Source of the DNA: Terfezia claveryi
Lineage: Eukaryota > Ascomycota > Pezizomycetes > Pezizales > Pezizaceae
Length of the DNA: 64,000 bases
Reading direction: 5' to 3'
Assembly (NCBI GenBank): GCA_015179025.1
Contig: WHUX01000221.1
Location: 1 to 64,000 of the forward strand
Shown: piece after piece, positions 53,352 to 64,000 of the stretch
Layout of the letters: the number at the start of each line of letters is the position of its first letter
How positions within the stretch are numbered: position 1 is the first letter of the stretch
Notes under the pieces: model-generated
What the model saw: only the letters and a program-made list of their open reading frames with translations
Database searches by the model: none
What the model was told of the DNA's origin: nothing
Program-made: the position numbers and the translations under genes

Positions 53352-54700
53352 TCAAAGATGCTTCTTGTGGTGGCTATGATGGTGGCTATGACCGTGGATG
53401 GCAAAATCCGCTTTCCGCTTAACGACTTTGGGGAGCACTGGAATAGGTTGGGTCTTCAAGGCTTTCTTCAAGTGAGAAATATAGCCACTATTTAGATCCG
53501 TAAGGGATGCATCCCATGCTGCGAAACCTCCAAAGTTGGTATATCTCTTGAGATCGCCAATGATGCTTGCCGCGACGCTCCTGCTCACATAACCAGGCGC
53601 TATCTGTCCAGCCAGGGGAAGGGCTAGGAAGACCTTCATCTTCGGATTCTTTGATTTTTTGGCATAAGCGTCCCATATGGCGAAGTTGAACCCTGAATTG
53701 GTCATTTGATCCTTTCCGAGTACCCAATTGGAGGCCTGACAAGAGGGGTTGTTATAAAATTGGACAAAGATCGCATCGAAGACAATGTTTTTCAAGGCAA
53801 CATCGAGCATGGCATCAGGATGAGGACATTGTGGGGCCCCGGTGAGAATCCATTCCTTCCCGGTCTTTGTTTTGTCGTCGTTCATGAGTTGTCGGAGGCG
53901 GTAGGCAATGTTCTCATAGCCGGCTGCTGGACCATTCTCAAGGTCGAGGTCGAATCCATCAACTATGGCTTCACCAAAGGGGCGGAAGTAGTGCCATTTG
54001 TTTCCGAACATGGCCCACACTTTCTCGGCGAACAACTTTGCATCAGTCCCGTTGGTGATTCCACCGTATCCATGCGTACCTCCACCAAGAGAGATGAGGA
54101 TCTTCTTATTATAAGTTTTCTGGCATGTAATGATGTCTCGACTATGCATTGTTAGTGAGTGTTTCACAATTCTGAGACTCTTAATTTACCTAATTGTTGG
54201 GCAATACAACAGATCTGTTCCAACGAACATCTGCCATCCTACACGCATATTATTAGTATGGATTATTTTGCCCCGTCATGACCTTAGGTCGATCGAGGGT
54301 ATAGACTACAACAAAAAAAAGTATGGATTATTCAAATATTATCCTTCTAAATAGTTCTTACCAGTACAAGCATTAGCGAAGTTCACCAGAGGGTTTCCAC
54401 CGTCTGGCCCCCATTTATTAAGGAAAGCGATTGGGATGAGCTATTTCAATGTTTATCAGCGACCAGTCCTATCGGATTTTCTACCTCAGGCTAAAAACGT
54501 ACATCGACATCGGGTTGTTTGCAATAATAGAGCAAATCTTTCTGTTGTTTTGCTATGTCATTGCTAATTGCACTAAACGTGTTCTGGCCCCAGTACAAAG
54601 CAACATTGTTGTTCGTGGACAAATTCCAGGCTGCAGAGGCGAGAGTGCTGAAAGCGGAAATGGCCACAACGCCAAAAGAGGAAATTTTTGTCCACCTCAT
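53352..54700 (-). CDS. Secreted GH18 chitinase, class III type
   Basis: Four exons: 54700-54503, 54440-54362, 54238-54190 and 54141-53352. The introns are GTACGT, GTAAGA and GTAAAT...AG of 48-123 bp, all frame-keeping, for about 371 residues. The start MRWTKISSFGVVAISAFSTL is a signal peptide. WNLSTNNNVALYWGQN opens the barrel, then WQMFVGTDLLYCPTI and ILISLGGGTHGYG. The catalytic box is VDGFDLDLENG (DxxDxDxE complete), followed by QFYNNPSC and the late AAWDAS tryptophan. The enzyme cuts chitin in cell walls (own remodelling or competitor/insect material). The C-terminus ends in a His/Lys-rich tail (HGHSHHHSHHKKHL) in place of a binding module or anchor. All catalytic residues are present. 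Confidence 0.92.
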
Positions 54701-55266
54701 GATTCTCAAATAAATAGAGGAAACCTCCTGAAGAAAATACGAAACGAAAGAATGGACGAACAATGGCAGGCTCGACGCAGCTGCTTGTGGTTCTACTTGA
54801 AAGAGTGACTTGACGTTGGCCCTAGAGGGAGTGCGAGGGTTCGAGCCGTCGATAAGAAAAGAATGGTCTTGATAGGTGATGAGGCTGATAATATATATAT
54901 ATAAGACCTAACTGGGACACAATGGCTGCTTCAGGCACAGGACACTAATGAGCGGTGTACTTTAGGGATGTATGAATTGTACTCATCTTCAATCTCTCCT
55001 GGGGCGTCATTTGAGGTCGTACAGGCCCTCATAGTGCACACTAATATCCAGGTGACTGTTTTTCCTAGATTTCATTTACCAGACCGTTTTACCCCACTCA
55101 CCAGCATCGGGGAAATTGCGAAAATGTCCGGGGCTGTGTTTAAGCGCGGCCTAGCGTCCCACCATTTGGGCGAAAAGAAAAATATCAAAGACAGCTTTAA
55201 CGAAATACCTATCAAAAGACAACGGAGGCTGGACGTTTGTGGAGCCCGTTGTATCTTGGGTATTAC
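54701..55266. other. Promoter region of chitinase and retroposon body
   Basis: The first 250 bases are the leader/promoter side, with a TATATATATAT run at 54891. 54968-55266 is probably the body of the poly(A) retroposon that ends at 55345. Confidence 0.4.
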
Positions 55267-55345
55267 CAGTCTTTTAAGACGAGGGAACGGGACCATCTCA
55301 TAGCATTACGCTGCATAGACGTATAGACTTAAAAAAAAAAAAAAA
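55267..55345 (+). repeat. Poly(A) retroposon tail, copy 4
   Basis: CCAGTCTTTTAAGACGAGGG, AACGGGACCATCTCATAGCA, TTACGCTGCATAGACGTATA, then GACTT and an A run to 55345. It aligns with the other three tails. Confidence 0.75.
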
Positions 55346-56279
55346 GGAGAAGAAAAGAGACAACACTACATCCCTCACTTAAAACCGATATAGCCGGGGT
55401 CATCAACGTCGTTCTGTATACAGCCCAGTGCCATCTTTTCCGTGACTCACGATATACCATGTTGCCCAATTTGAGATGTACCTAACGGCGGTGGCAGGGT
55501 CTCGAATGGAGTTTAACCGAGCTGTAACAGGGTAGGGTACGGTAGCGCGTTCGGAATCTGCGACAAATTGGGTTTTAATATTTCGGCTCTGCAGGAACAC
55601 TGACGTTAGGTGTATTTCAGTCGCGTCTCCCTCGCTTGAGATCTCCTGCAATTGTGTCAAAGGAAATGCGGTTATCATGATAAGCAACGGATGGCCGTGG
55701 GAATCTTTGATCGGATCTAAATACTTGTCGAATGGCCTCGACGACTGTTTTCTTCATGGGGTGAGCAGCCATCCAGCTATACATCCTAATGAGGCTTTCT
55801 CACCACTTCTTATATATCTCCCATCCTCCACATTGGTAACCTTGACTACATTATAGCACAAAAATACGGTTTTCTTGAGGCAATTGGCTTCCTAAGTATG
55901 TGCTGTGTAAATTCCCCCCTTGTTCACGATTTTACTGATTTTGGTTTCCGGCACAAATGTCAGCATTTTAAATCAGACAAGCATTGACAGTTCCAAGATC
56001 CGCGACGCGACAGATGTCTGGCTTCGTTAATGTAGGTACCCATGTACCCTGGTGGGGTCTAACTACCCTTGGTGGTGGTGAGTCATATTTAATGATAGTC
56101 TGGTTATTTAATGAGATACAGTACGGTACCTACGAGGGTGTTGTGCCAACCAGACTATACGGTACCTGGGGTAGGTTAGTCTACATCTGGCGTAGCTTTG
56201 GCACGAGAAACTGGTCTGGCGAACTCACTAGTAACAAACATATGCCAACTACCTATAGGTATTTTTATACGGCACATCA
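55346..56279. other. Non-coding, one unplaced frame
   Basis: A 94-codon minus frame (55687-55403) has no motif I recognise. GTGCCAACCAGACTATA occurs at 56145-56161. Confidence 0.35.
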
Positions 56280-58138
56280 ATAATATGGTGTCGCTGCACC
56301 ACCAGCTGCAATAACAGCACGAAGTTGGTCAGGCATAGTGCGAATCTGTCCCGCAAGCGATCTCCAGTTATTTCCTATCCTGCCGTCTCAGTATTCCCCC
56401 ATAATGCTGAGCGATGTGCCTTCATTTTATCCGACAGTGAGAGATTATCCAGAGAGCGGAGCGTAGAATAACGGCTTGAAATAGCCTGTATAAATTTGTA
56501 ATTTGTCTGGTATAGCTAAAATCCGGTATAGCAAATAGCGTGGTTCTAGGCGGGATAAAAGGATAAAACTTGAGTGCTTCCAGAGATTGTATACCTAGAT
56601 ATACTCGTACTCAACCGTTGACTGCTTATACGGTATTCTATCAATATATATCGGATTTCTCAATGCTACCAAACAAGAGGAAGGGGTTGAGCAATCTGGA
56701 GCGGAATAGGATTTGTGTGAAAAGACAAATTCCGCGGTATGCAGCATGACTTATAAAGAGTTTGGTGCTCTGTTTCCGCGACAGATGGTAGGCCTATGGC
56801 ACCGTCTACTATAAGCGACATATTGAAGGATAAGGACCGATGGCTAGCTGTAAATACTAGTAGTGGGACGGTTTGGAAACTATTTTGTACTCTTTTTCCA
56901 TTGCTATTGCGCTGTTCTGTGGCCTTACCATTCTGTTATAGCAATTACATTTACCTGGATTAGCCCAGTAACAATCCCTGTAACCCCTTTCCAGTATTAT
57001 AGCAAGTAGTCGCCTAACCTAAATTGCTAGAACTGGCAAACTTTGGCTTGAGCTGTCCGGATACCATGGTATCCGCTATACCGGGGTCCAGTATAGCAAG
57101 GTTTGAGTGTAACATTACACCCAAGTACATTCCCCATGACTTGTCCGGGTGGGACCTTGCTGAGGTTATGCGTGGAACGTTTCACTCTTTATGCTGGTAA
57201 TATAATATCGTTGGGAGGTACCAAGGTAGATTTGTGATGTGGTACTGGCTCGTTAGGAGTTAGGCCACTGGACCAAGGGTTACTTATAGTGCCAACCAGA
57301 TTACTCAGTACCGGTACCGGTACTGCTGTTTTCAATTTTACTCACACTCTGGTTCGGGACGCAACTGGGTGCGGCAGGGGTGGGCGCATGCAGAACCACT
57401 CTCTAAACAACTTCAGACCATGGACCATAATAATAATATCTCTTGAGCCGCTCTACTTTGTAAGTTGTAAAGATTGGCCCGAGTCTCTGACAATTTAAGA
57501 GAAGTATTATTACCTTTTTGGTACATACTACACATTCAGGCTGATATGCCTCACCATACCCATACCGAAGTTGCTGTTTACCTCTTTCTACGCTACATCC
57601 AAATCGCTGTTCAAAAATCTTCTTTTCTTTCTAATCTTTTCTAGCCATCGCCCATACTAGTCGTTTTGCTGCAATATCAGAATCTAAAATGGTGGTCACT
57701 TTCTGGCCCTCCACTTCCATTATTGTTTTTGATAACCTAAGATCTGGCAACACTAACGATTTTTTTTGTTAATTAGAATACTAGTAACCAATAAATATAG
57801 AAGCAAATAATCATACTAAGGCTCTAAAAGTTTTTGGTTTATTTCACAAAGTCAACTATTGCATCCGCCTTGTTCTGGAGACATACGTTTTGGACGTCCA
57901 GATCTAGGTATATTTTCATGCGTGCCTTGAGTTTCATATTTCACTAGAAGGTCTTTGACTGTTTGCCATGGCCTGCCAACTGCTTTCGCAATTTGAGCTC
58001 CTGCCAATTAGCAATCGTAATAGTCAAGACTCCTTCCTTTCTCCAAGTTTGAGCGCTTTGGTTGTACATATCAAAAGCTACCTAATGCCGCTGTCTAGCT
58101 GAAGCAATATTAGCTGACATTGTATTGTATCTTAGAGT
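56280..58138 (-). pseudogene. Tc1/mariner transposase relic, split by an insertion
   Basis: The minus strand near 58010-57870 reads GAQIAKAVGRPWQTVKDLLV, YETQGTH and IPRSGRPKRMSPEQ, the helix-turn-helix and RPRSGRP-like linker of a Tc1-type transposase. Near 56380-56285 it reads NNWRSLAGQIRTMPDQLRAV followed by IAAGG, the family's C-terminus. The catalytic core between them is unrecognisable, partly because another relic (56465-57118) lies inside. It carries many stops and is certainly inactive. Confidence 0.7.
56465..57118 (+). mobile_element. Pogo/Tigger-type relic inside the Tc1 relic
   Basis: Plus-strand pieces KRKGLSNLERNRICVKRQ, KEFGALFPRQM and ISDILKDKDRWLAVNTSS (56665-56870, in shifting frames) match the CENP-B/pogo N-terminal DNA-binding domain. 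GGTATAGC motifs sit at both sides (56512 and 56532; inverted and direct near 57080-57105), as expected of subterminal transposase sites. No DDE domain is left. Confidence 0.55.
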
Positions 58139-58681
58139 CGTACTTCAACGTTGAACAATAGACAACTTGTAGAAATATTAGAGCCATTCTGAGCATTCAC
58201 GAACATATTCTGCTTTCTCAGTGGTCGTTCATATGCAGAGTAGCTGCATGTAGCCCACCATAGCCGAGCCGAGTTTTATGTGTCCCTGAACACTTTATGT
58301 AGGCATCACCAAGGGGGTACTAAGTTACCATCTTTGGCTGATCTCGCTCTACGAACTAAATTGATCTTGGCTCCTGTCCTTCCTCATCAGGGTGGATTGT
58401 GAAAAAAAGGGACCTCTACTTAGTGTTAGAACAAACCAGTGCCTCTAATTTCCGTCACATTACCGATAGCGACTCTACCTCCAACCGTCTGCGGCTAACA
58501 TTTCTTATCAGAATGTGCGCAAGGGGTATGAAAGGTTGATATCTTAAAACGACAGAAACTCCACCAAAACATAACGTATCAAAAAATGTAAACCGTGAGG
58601 GGATATGACATAGAACCATTGAATCTAGACCCGAGACACTTTTTAAACCCCTACTCCCTCTAAATGACGGCATATGGCAGT
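58139..58681. other. Downstream of RPA135
   Basis: No gene seen. The first part is old transposon flank. Confidence 0.4.
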
Positions 58682-61600
58682 CTAGTGCTTTATATTGTAC
58701 TTCATCTGTACACCCATGGCGGAAAGTTCAGCGTCGAGATACCTATATAGCTGGTTAGCCCTAACAAACTCCCCAGACATCAGAAGGAGGACTTACTTCA
58801 AGACATAAGGAATGGCCACTATAGTCGTACTCTCTCCACCCACAAACACATTCCCGTGCCCATCCTCCCAAGCCTCTCCTTCATTCTCGAACCCAGTAGC
58901 CTTCGCCGCACATCTCCTACATCTAACCTGTGGTTTGAAACCAGGTTTCTTGATAGTAGGAGTAATCGACATGAACGTTCCACAGGTTCTACATATCCAT
59001 GCTTGAGTGTAATCACTACAGTTCAACAGGCGGTCTTGGAGTAAGAACGCGGCGCCGTGGGCGAGCATAGAGTCGCGCTCCATTTCTCCAACACGGATTC
59101 CTCCTCCCTTCTTTCTACCCTGTAATTATCCAGTATTGTGTCAGTAAAACTAATAGTCTCTAGAGAGGGATCACTATTATATGACCCAATCAAGGGTGTG
59201 CAGAGTTCGGGACTAACCTTGATAGGCTGATGCGTCAATTCTGAGATTTTACCAGTCGTCCGTACCTGGAACTTATCGTTGACCATATGCCTCAACCTCT
59301 GATAATAAACCAATCCAATAAAAATATCCGCCTGCAACTCCTCCCCCGTAATTCCGGAATACATCGGTTCATTGCCATGGTAATTATATCCCGCCTTAAT
59401 AAGCTGATGCCCAAAGTAATCTGCTGCAGTATTCTCTTCATCAAACTTAAATGGCGTACAATCCTGGGTTACTCCATGCAGCGCACCTGACTTCCCCGCC
59501 AACGACTCCACCAACATACCAATCGTCATCCTGGATGGGAACGCGTGAGGGTTGATAATGACATCTGGCTGCATCCCCGATTCTGTGAAGGGCATATCTG
59601 CGGCTGGCCATTTCTGAGAACAGACACCCTTCTGCCCGTGGCGAGAGGCGAATTTATCTCCAATTTGTGGTGAACGGGGGATGCGGAATTTGATAGATAT
59701 CTCTTGACATGGCTGGTCTGGTGTTTCATGGGCAAGCAATCGGACTTCGTCGATGAAAGCGACTTCGGACCCGTGGTAAGTGAATACCTTGGCTTCTTTC
59801 TTGCTCACATCGTAGTATGCGGCGACAGGATCACCGTCCTCGACTCTCTGCCCCACAATCGGAAAGCCGTCTAGATCAAGGTGCTTGAACCAGCGGAATT
59901 GAACCTTTCCAAGACTGTTCAGACGATCTTTTGTGGATTTTTCCAACTTCCTCACTTCGGAATCGTATGCTAGCTTGACCTTGTCGTATTCCTCTCTCTT
60001 GATTTCATATTCCTCCCATTCTACTTGCGAGGCTTCTGCGTCGGGTTTGTACACTGGGCTTGGTGCAACAGGGGTACCGCTCTCGTAGTCGCTCAACACC
60101 TGGGCAATAGATTCCTGTTCCGCAAATCCAAAGAGCATCTGACCAGTCTTCTCCCCTCGACCCTTCTCCCTCCACCCATACTGCTCTGTCTTGTACACTG
60201 TTCCATACCCAAAACCTCTCTCATATGATGATTTATTCAATATCATAGCGTCATCCATGTCATATCCGGTGTACGAAATAACAGCCACAACAGCGTTCAT
60301 TCCGTTAGGAAAGTTATCTAGACCATATTCATCATAGAGGGGTGCCTTGACGATGGGCGTCTGACCAGTTTGAAGCCTATAAGATTTGTTGTCTGTTCGG
60401 TATCTCGTCGCTGTACCAGGAGTTCCCATAGCTTGCTTACCCATCTGACACTGGTACATGTTTCTGGGAGACTGGTTGAAGTCAGAGAATGGGGTCATGT
60501 TGGCAACAATAGACAGAATGTTTGTGGGATCGAACTCGACATGGGTGGATTCGCCGGAAATCACTTCCTGAGGGTTGACGGCAATAGACATATGTGGCTG
60601 CTCAAATGGTCCGACGATATCCTCCTTATCTAGTGGCAGATACTTGACTGGTCGAATCATTCTAGCCTGCTGGGAGAATAGATATATACCAGGGTATTGA
60701 CCACCATTCGACTCTGGGACATATCCAACTTCGAGTTCTAATGGGAGGTCATGTGATCCCTCAACCTTCCAGTATCGGAGTGTATCTGCTATCACTTTTG
60801 CCTCCTTGGGCGAGCACCATCCCACAATGCAACCATCGAGTTGTACACACATCGTAGCCACACGGGGTAGGGGGAAGGTAGCAAGGGAAGACATCCCAAG
60901 GGATGCTAGAACTCTCCGCACAGAGGAGACATTGCTTGCTGTAGTGGTGATCATACATTTGTGTGCCAGATGATTAAGCAATCCACAAGGAGAACCATCG
61001 GGGGTGTGGACAGGACATAGGAAACCTGGAGTTCATGTCAGCATCAAAGGGTGTACAGGGTGAGAAAGCAGCATACCCCAGCTCTCAGGAAGTAATTTGC
61101 GAACTGTCGTGGTTTTCAATTGCGCGAAGAAGGCACCTCTGTGTACCATCCGGAAATGAGAAATGAAACGGTAGAAGTTGATTTTTTCAGCAGCAACGGT
61201 GAAACCAGAAACCTGCTGTAAATCTAAGCCACTAGGGCTTGACAAATTTCCTGTCGATAAGAAATATTCCAAGGCATTTCCAAGATTCTCGTTGACCTTC
61301 AAGAATAATCTTGAAAGATAGGCCTTATTCCTGAAATCGACACTGACATGACTCACTACATCCGCACGAATTTGCGCTCGGATATCGTCCACTAACTTCT
61401 CGACCCGCTCCTTGAGCACCATTCCATATAAGAAGCCTCCCAGAAGTACCTCCTGATGCTGAATCGAATCTGGGTTGTCTTGAGCACAATCGCCCTTAAC
61501 AAGTGCATAGAGCTTTTTGATCATGAAAAGTAGCATCCTAAACTTATCTCGGTCGTCATTTAAGTGGGCTAACACAATTCGCCTCAGCATCTCTTTTCCA

Positions 61601-62752
61601 ACATCGACATCGCTGAGATCAGGTCCAAGTCCCATGACTACCCGAAATTTGTCTCCCAAGTACGCCAGAGTCTCCAACCTCGTGGGCAAGCCATATACCT
61701 TGTACGTTCGTAACAGCAATTCCACTCGATCAGTCAAGAAGGTATTGTCCCTTTGCCCAATTGAAACCAGGCCATCGAAGATTTCTCGGTCATTGGTCTC
61801 CACCAAAGCCTTCATCACCATCACGGCTGGAATAAGATACTCGTTCTTTCTCCACGAAAATCGGAAGGTGACATTCCCATCTGACAAATAGTGCAAGACA
61901 TTGGTCTGAGAGGTTTGGTCGGGCCTGACACAGCGGATCTGGACACCAAAATTGGTGTATGATGCTCCACGATTCGAGTAAGACGGACGGATAATTGCCA
62001 TAGGGTGATTTCTTCGTTGGACGACTAGAAGGCGAATAAGCTTCTCATTTCCGTTGATAATGAAGTATCCTCCTAGCTCTTCGGTTTCTTCCTTGCGATT
62101 TATTAGCTCGGCGGGTGACAGCTTCTCAAGATTACATCGATTTGACTAGTTAACTCGTCAGTTTCATGCCCGTGAGGTCCCCATTTGTGATACGACACGT
62201 ACTCTCAGCATCACAGGAATCTGTCCACATTCCCGATCAATGCTCTGCCAGTCACCATTGTTCACTTTCAGTCCCAACTTCACTGTCAGCCTGGACCGAT
62301 ATGAGATATGTCGTTCTCGGCACTATATTCCCATTAATTAACTAATTGGACGCAGCAATATCTAACTAGTCATAGTACCTCAGACGGATATATTAGGCGA
62401 TTGAGACTGGTCTTGTCTTTTATGCTGAGTTTCGGCTTGTCGACATAAATCTTTTCGACTCGTACTGCAGAAACTCAGTTCCAGTCTAGCCAATTGAGCG
62501 CTCAGAAGGCCACCTACTAGTCAACTTGTTGCCATATTGACTCCACTCGCTACTACCATCGAACACCACCCTCTCCCCTATATCTCTCGCCGCAAGGTCC
62601 AACAGTCCTCCATCCACCGTAAGGGTATTGAACGACTCGACATGGGGACGGACAGCCGCTTCAAGGGCAGGGAAGGCAGATTTATCTTTTGATGGATTCC
62701 GAAAGAGTCGCTCCCTCTTTAATGTCTGGAACTTCCCGGAGACGGATGGCAT
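58682..62752 (-). CDS. RPA135: DNA-directed RNA polymerase I second-largest subunit
   Basis: Seven exons (62752-62518, 62464-62379, 62322-62203, 62145-61077, 61025-59218, 59119-58797, 58742-58682) with six GT-AG introns of 51-98 bp total 3702 coding bases, 1233 residues, close to the usual 1200. It forms with RPA190 the active centre of the nucleolar enzyme that transcribes ribosomal RNA. Pol I type N-terminus: TLKRERLFRNPSKDKSAFPA. Then CRERHISYRSRL, SNRCNLEKLSPAELINRKEE, GYFIINGNEKLIR, CPVHTPDGSPCGL, the catalytic-centre GYDMDDAMILNKSS, GDKFASRHGQKGVCS, THQPIKGRKKGGGIRVGEME, and a C-terminal zinc site CRTCG ... CRRC. No damage. The last exon is only 61 bases (YLDAELSAMGVQMKYNIKH). Confidence 0.95.
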
Positions 62753-62933
62753 TGTGTACAGCTGATCGCGGTTGTGGACTCGTCCTAGAGCTTCAGAGCT
62801 TCAAAAGTTTTCTTTTTGGATTTGCCAAGATTTACAAGTGCCAAGGGATTGTGGTTCATGCAATATACATACATGCATATGCACGCCTGCAGTGCAAAGT
62901 TCCATCCTCGAATTAAAAAAGGATACATTTAGC

Positions 62934-63184
62934 TAGCCTCGTAGAACCAGGTTAATATATTGTAGGTTCGTGACCTCGCAACCCCAGAGGTTAGAGGTTG
63001 TTGCTACGAGGCTAGTCTAGAATCGCTACTCACTCACAATATATTAATCGGGGAGTTTGAGAGAATGTTTATTTACTAAAGTACGCTAGTAAAGTACGCT
63101 AGTATACAAGTGACAACGCTAAGTAACTAGCAGGTTCGTGACATCGCAAACTCCCAGAGACAACAGACTGGTTCTACGAGGCTA
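62934..63184. repeat. Longer TAGCCTCGTA inverted-repeat element, 251 bp
   Basis: Ends TAGCCTCGTAGAACCAG and its exact complement (17 bp), flanked by the 9-bp direct repeat ACATTTAGC (62925-62933 and 63185-63193). Inside, a short copy with both ends (62934-63014) is followed by about 100 bases and a second, left-deleted copy (63128-63184). It has no coding frame. Confidence 0.88.
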
Positions 63185-63193
63185 ACATTTAGC

Positions 63194-64000
63194 CACCTAC
63201 TCCGTATACTAGAGCAGGTTTGTTTGTATTTCATACAAATCCCTAGTGGAGATCGAAACGTAGGTGGGGAGAGGACAGCCTGGCAAAAGCATCCCAACGA
63301 ACAATTCTGGTAATCGCAAGGGACTCTGAGAAAAAACAAAACCTCATTTTTAGGCCTTGAGTTTCGTTCGTGCTAATTTATCTTCTTTTATGCCTGTTTC
63401 AAGGTAATCTTGGGTTTGTCTTCGAAGATCCCTAACATCATAGGCACATACCAAATGTGATACGTTAAGCGACTCGAAAAACCAAAAATACAAGAAATGA
63501 CAGGAAACATATTTGTAACTGCCCCGCCTGCCGAATCTTCGCCCTGCCTTTGGAGTATTCATATCCCCAGTGCCCATCACCTACTGCAGGATTCTCTTTG
63601 TCCCTGCGTCTCCCCATGTGCATCGTGCATATGATCATCATTACCCTAAACAAGCTCTTGATTCAGGCTGAGTGTTTCTCCACATGTTTCTCGCCCGAAC
63701 CGTACGCTAGAGATTGGTGAGTGAGGTGTTGATTTGTTTGAGGCCCTCGAGGGTAAAAAAAATCCACTTGATGCAGTTCCACTGATAACTGGATGCACAC
63801 GTACCGACCTATCGCCTCCGCCACGCCCTCTTACCGGCCTCTCCCCGACATAACTATGGCTTCTGCCGCCACGCCCCGTACCAGCCCTCCCCTGAAAACA
63901 CAAGGGAGCAAACGCTCCCGCTACGGCCCCCCCGGCTCATACCAGATCTAGGTTAGTGGGGAACGTCTCAACCAGATCTACGGTGGATTCTCCCCCCCCC
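63194..64000. other. Intergenic
   Basis: No recognisable gene. The upstream side of RPA135 ends here. Short frames are present but have no motif. Confidence 0.4.

Noticed and set aside
1..64000. CRISPR array, operons, prokaryotic promoters or ribosome binding sites
   Set aside because: The sequence is eukaryotic, with spliced genes. The tandem arrays present have no unique spacers.

Overview
The window reads as a filamentous ascomycete (Pezizomycotina-type) nuclear chromosome segment. The conserved genes (RNA polymerase I subunit 2, DPH2, the glycine-cleavage T protein, a GH18 chitinase, an auxin-efflux-carrier-like transporter) have few, short GT-AG introns of about 48-98 bp. The repeats are typical fungal families: Ty3/gypsy chromoviruses, Ty1/copia, Tad-like LINEs, Fot1/pogo and Tc1 transposons. 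Old copies carry transition-only damage and CAG-to-TAG or CGA-to-TGA stops like those left by repeat-induced point mutation (RIP). The species cannot be fixed from the sequence alone.

Layout. Positions 1-23,100 are a transposon nest. An outer minus-strand Ty3/gypsy element (A) has its Gag split twice, by a Fot1/pogo-like DNA transposon (4105-6699, TA duplication, 47-bp inverted ends) and by a complete Ty3/gypsy chromodomain element (B, 7309-13401, LTR pair, 5-bp duplication GAGGA). Its reverse transcriptase is cut by a third, plus-strand gypsy element (C, 1-2332, 3' part only). Removing both inserts on paper restores the Gag reading frame. A LINE 3' fragment follows (14.9-15.5 kb), then a Ty1/copia element (17310-22112, LTRs identical by eye, duplication CCATT) that sits inside an internally deleted LINE-like ORF1 element.

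Positions 23.1-33.9 kb are gene-poor: transposon ends, poly(A) retroposon tails, a long inverted repeat, minisatellites, and decayed pieces of a trypsin-like peptidase and a P-loop NTPase. Positions 34-62.8 kb are the gene-bearing part: AEC transporter, GCV1-type T protein and DPH2 (34.0-41.2 kb), an AAA ATPase relic (42 kb), an RGG-rich protein (44-45.3 kb), a membrane-anchored kinase-like protein (47.7-50.4 kb), a chitinase (53.4-54.7 kb), a Tc1 relic with an embedded pogo-type relic (56.3-58.1 kb) and the RNA polymerase I second-largest subunit (58.7-62.8 kb). Short repeats lie between them, including an apparently non-autonomous inverted-repeat family with 9-bp target duplications and a near-perfect 204-bp palindrome.

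The host genes look like unrelated housekeeping or cell-surface functions with no cluster logic. The most informative biology here is the transposon stratigraphy and the small non-autonomous repeat families.
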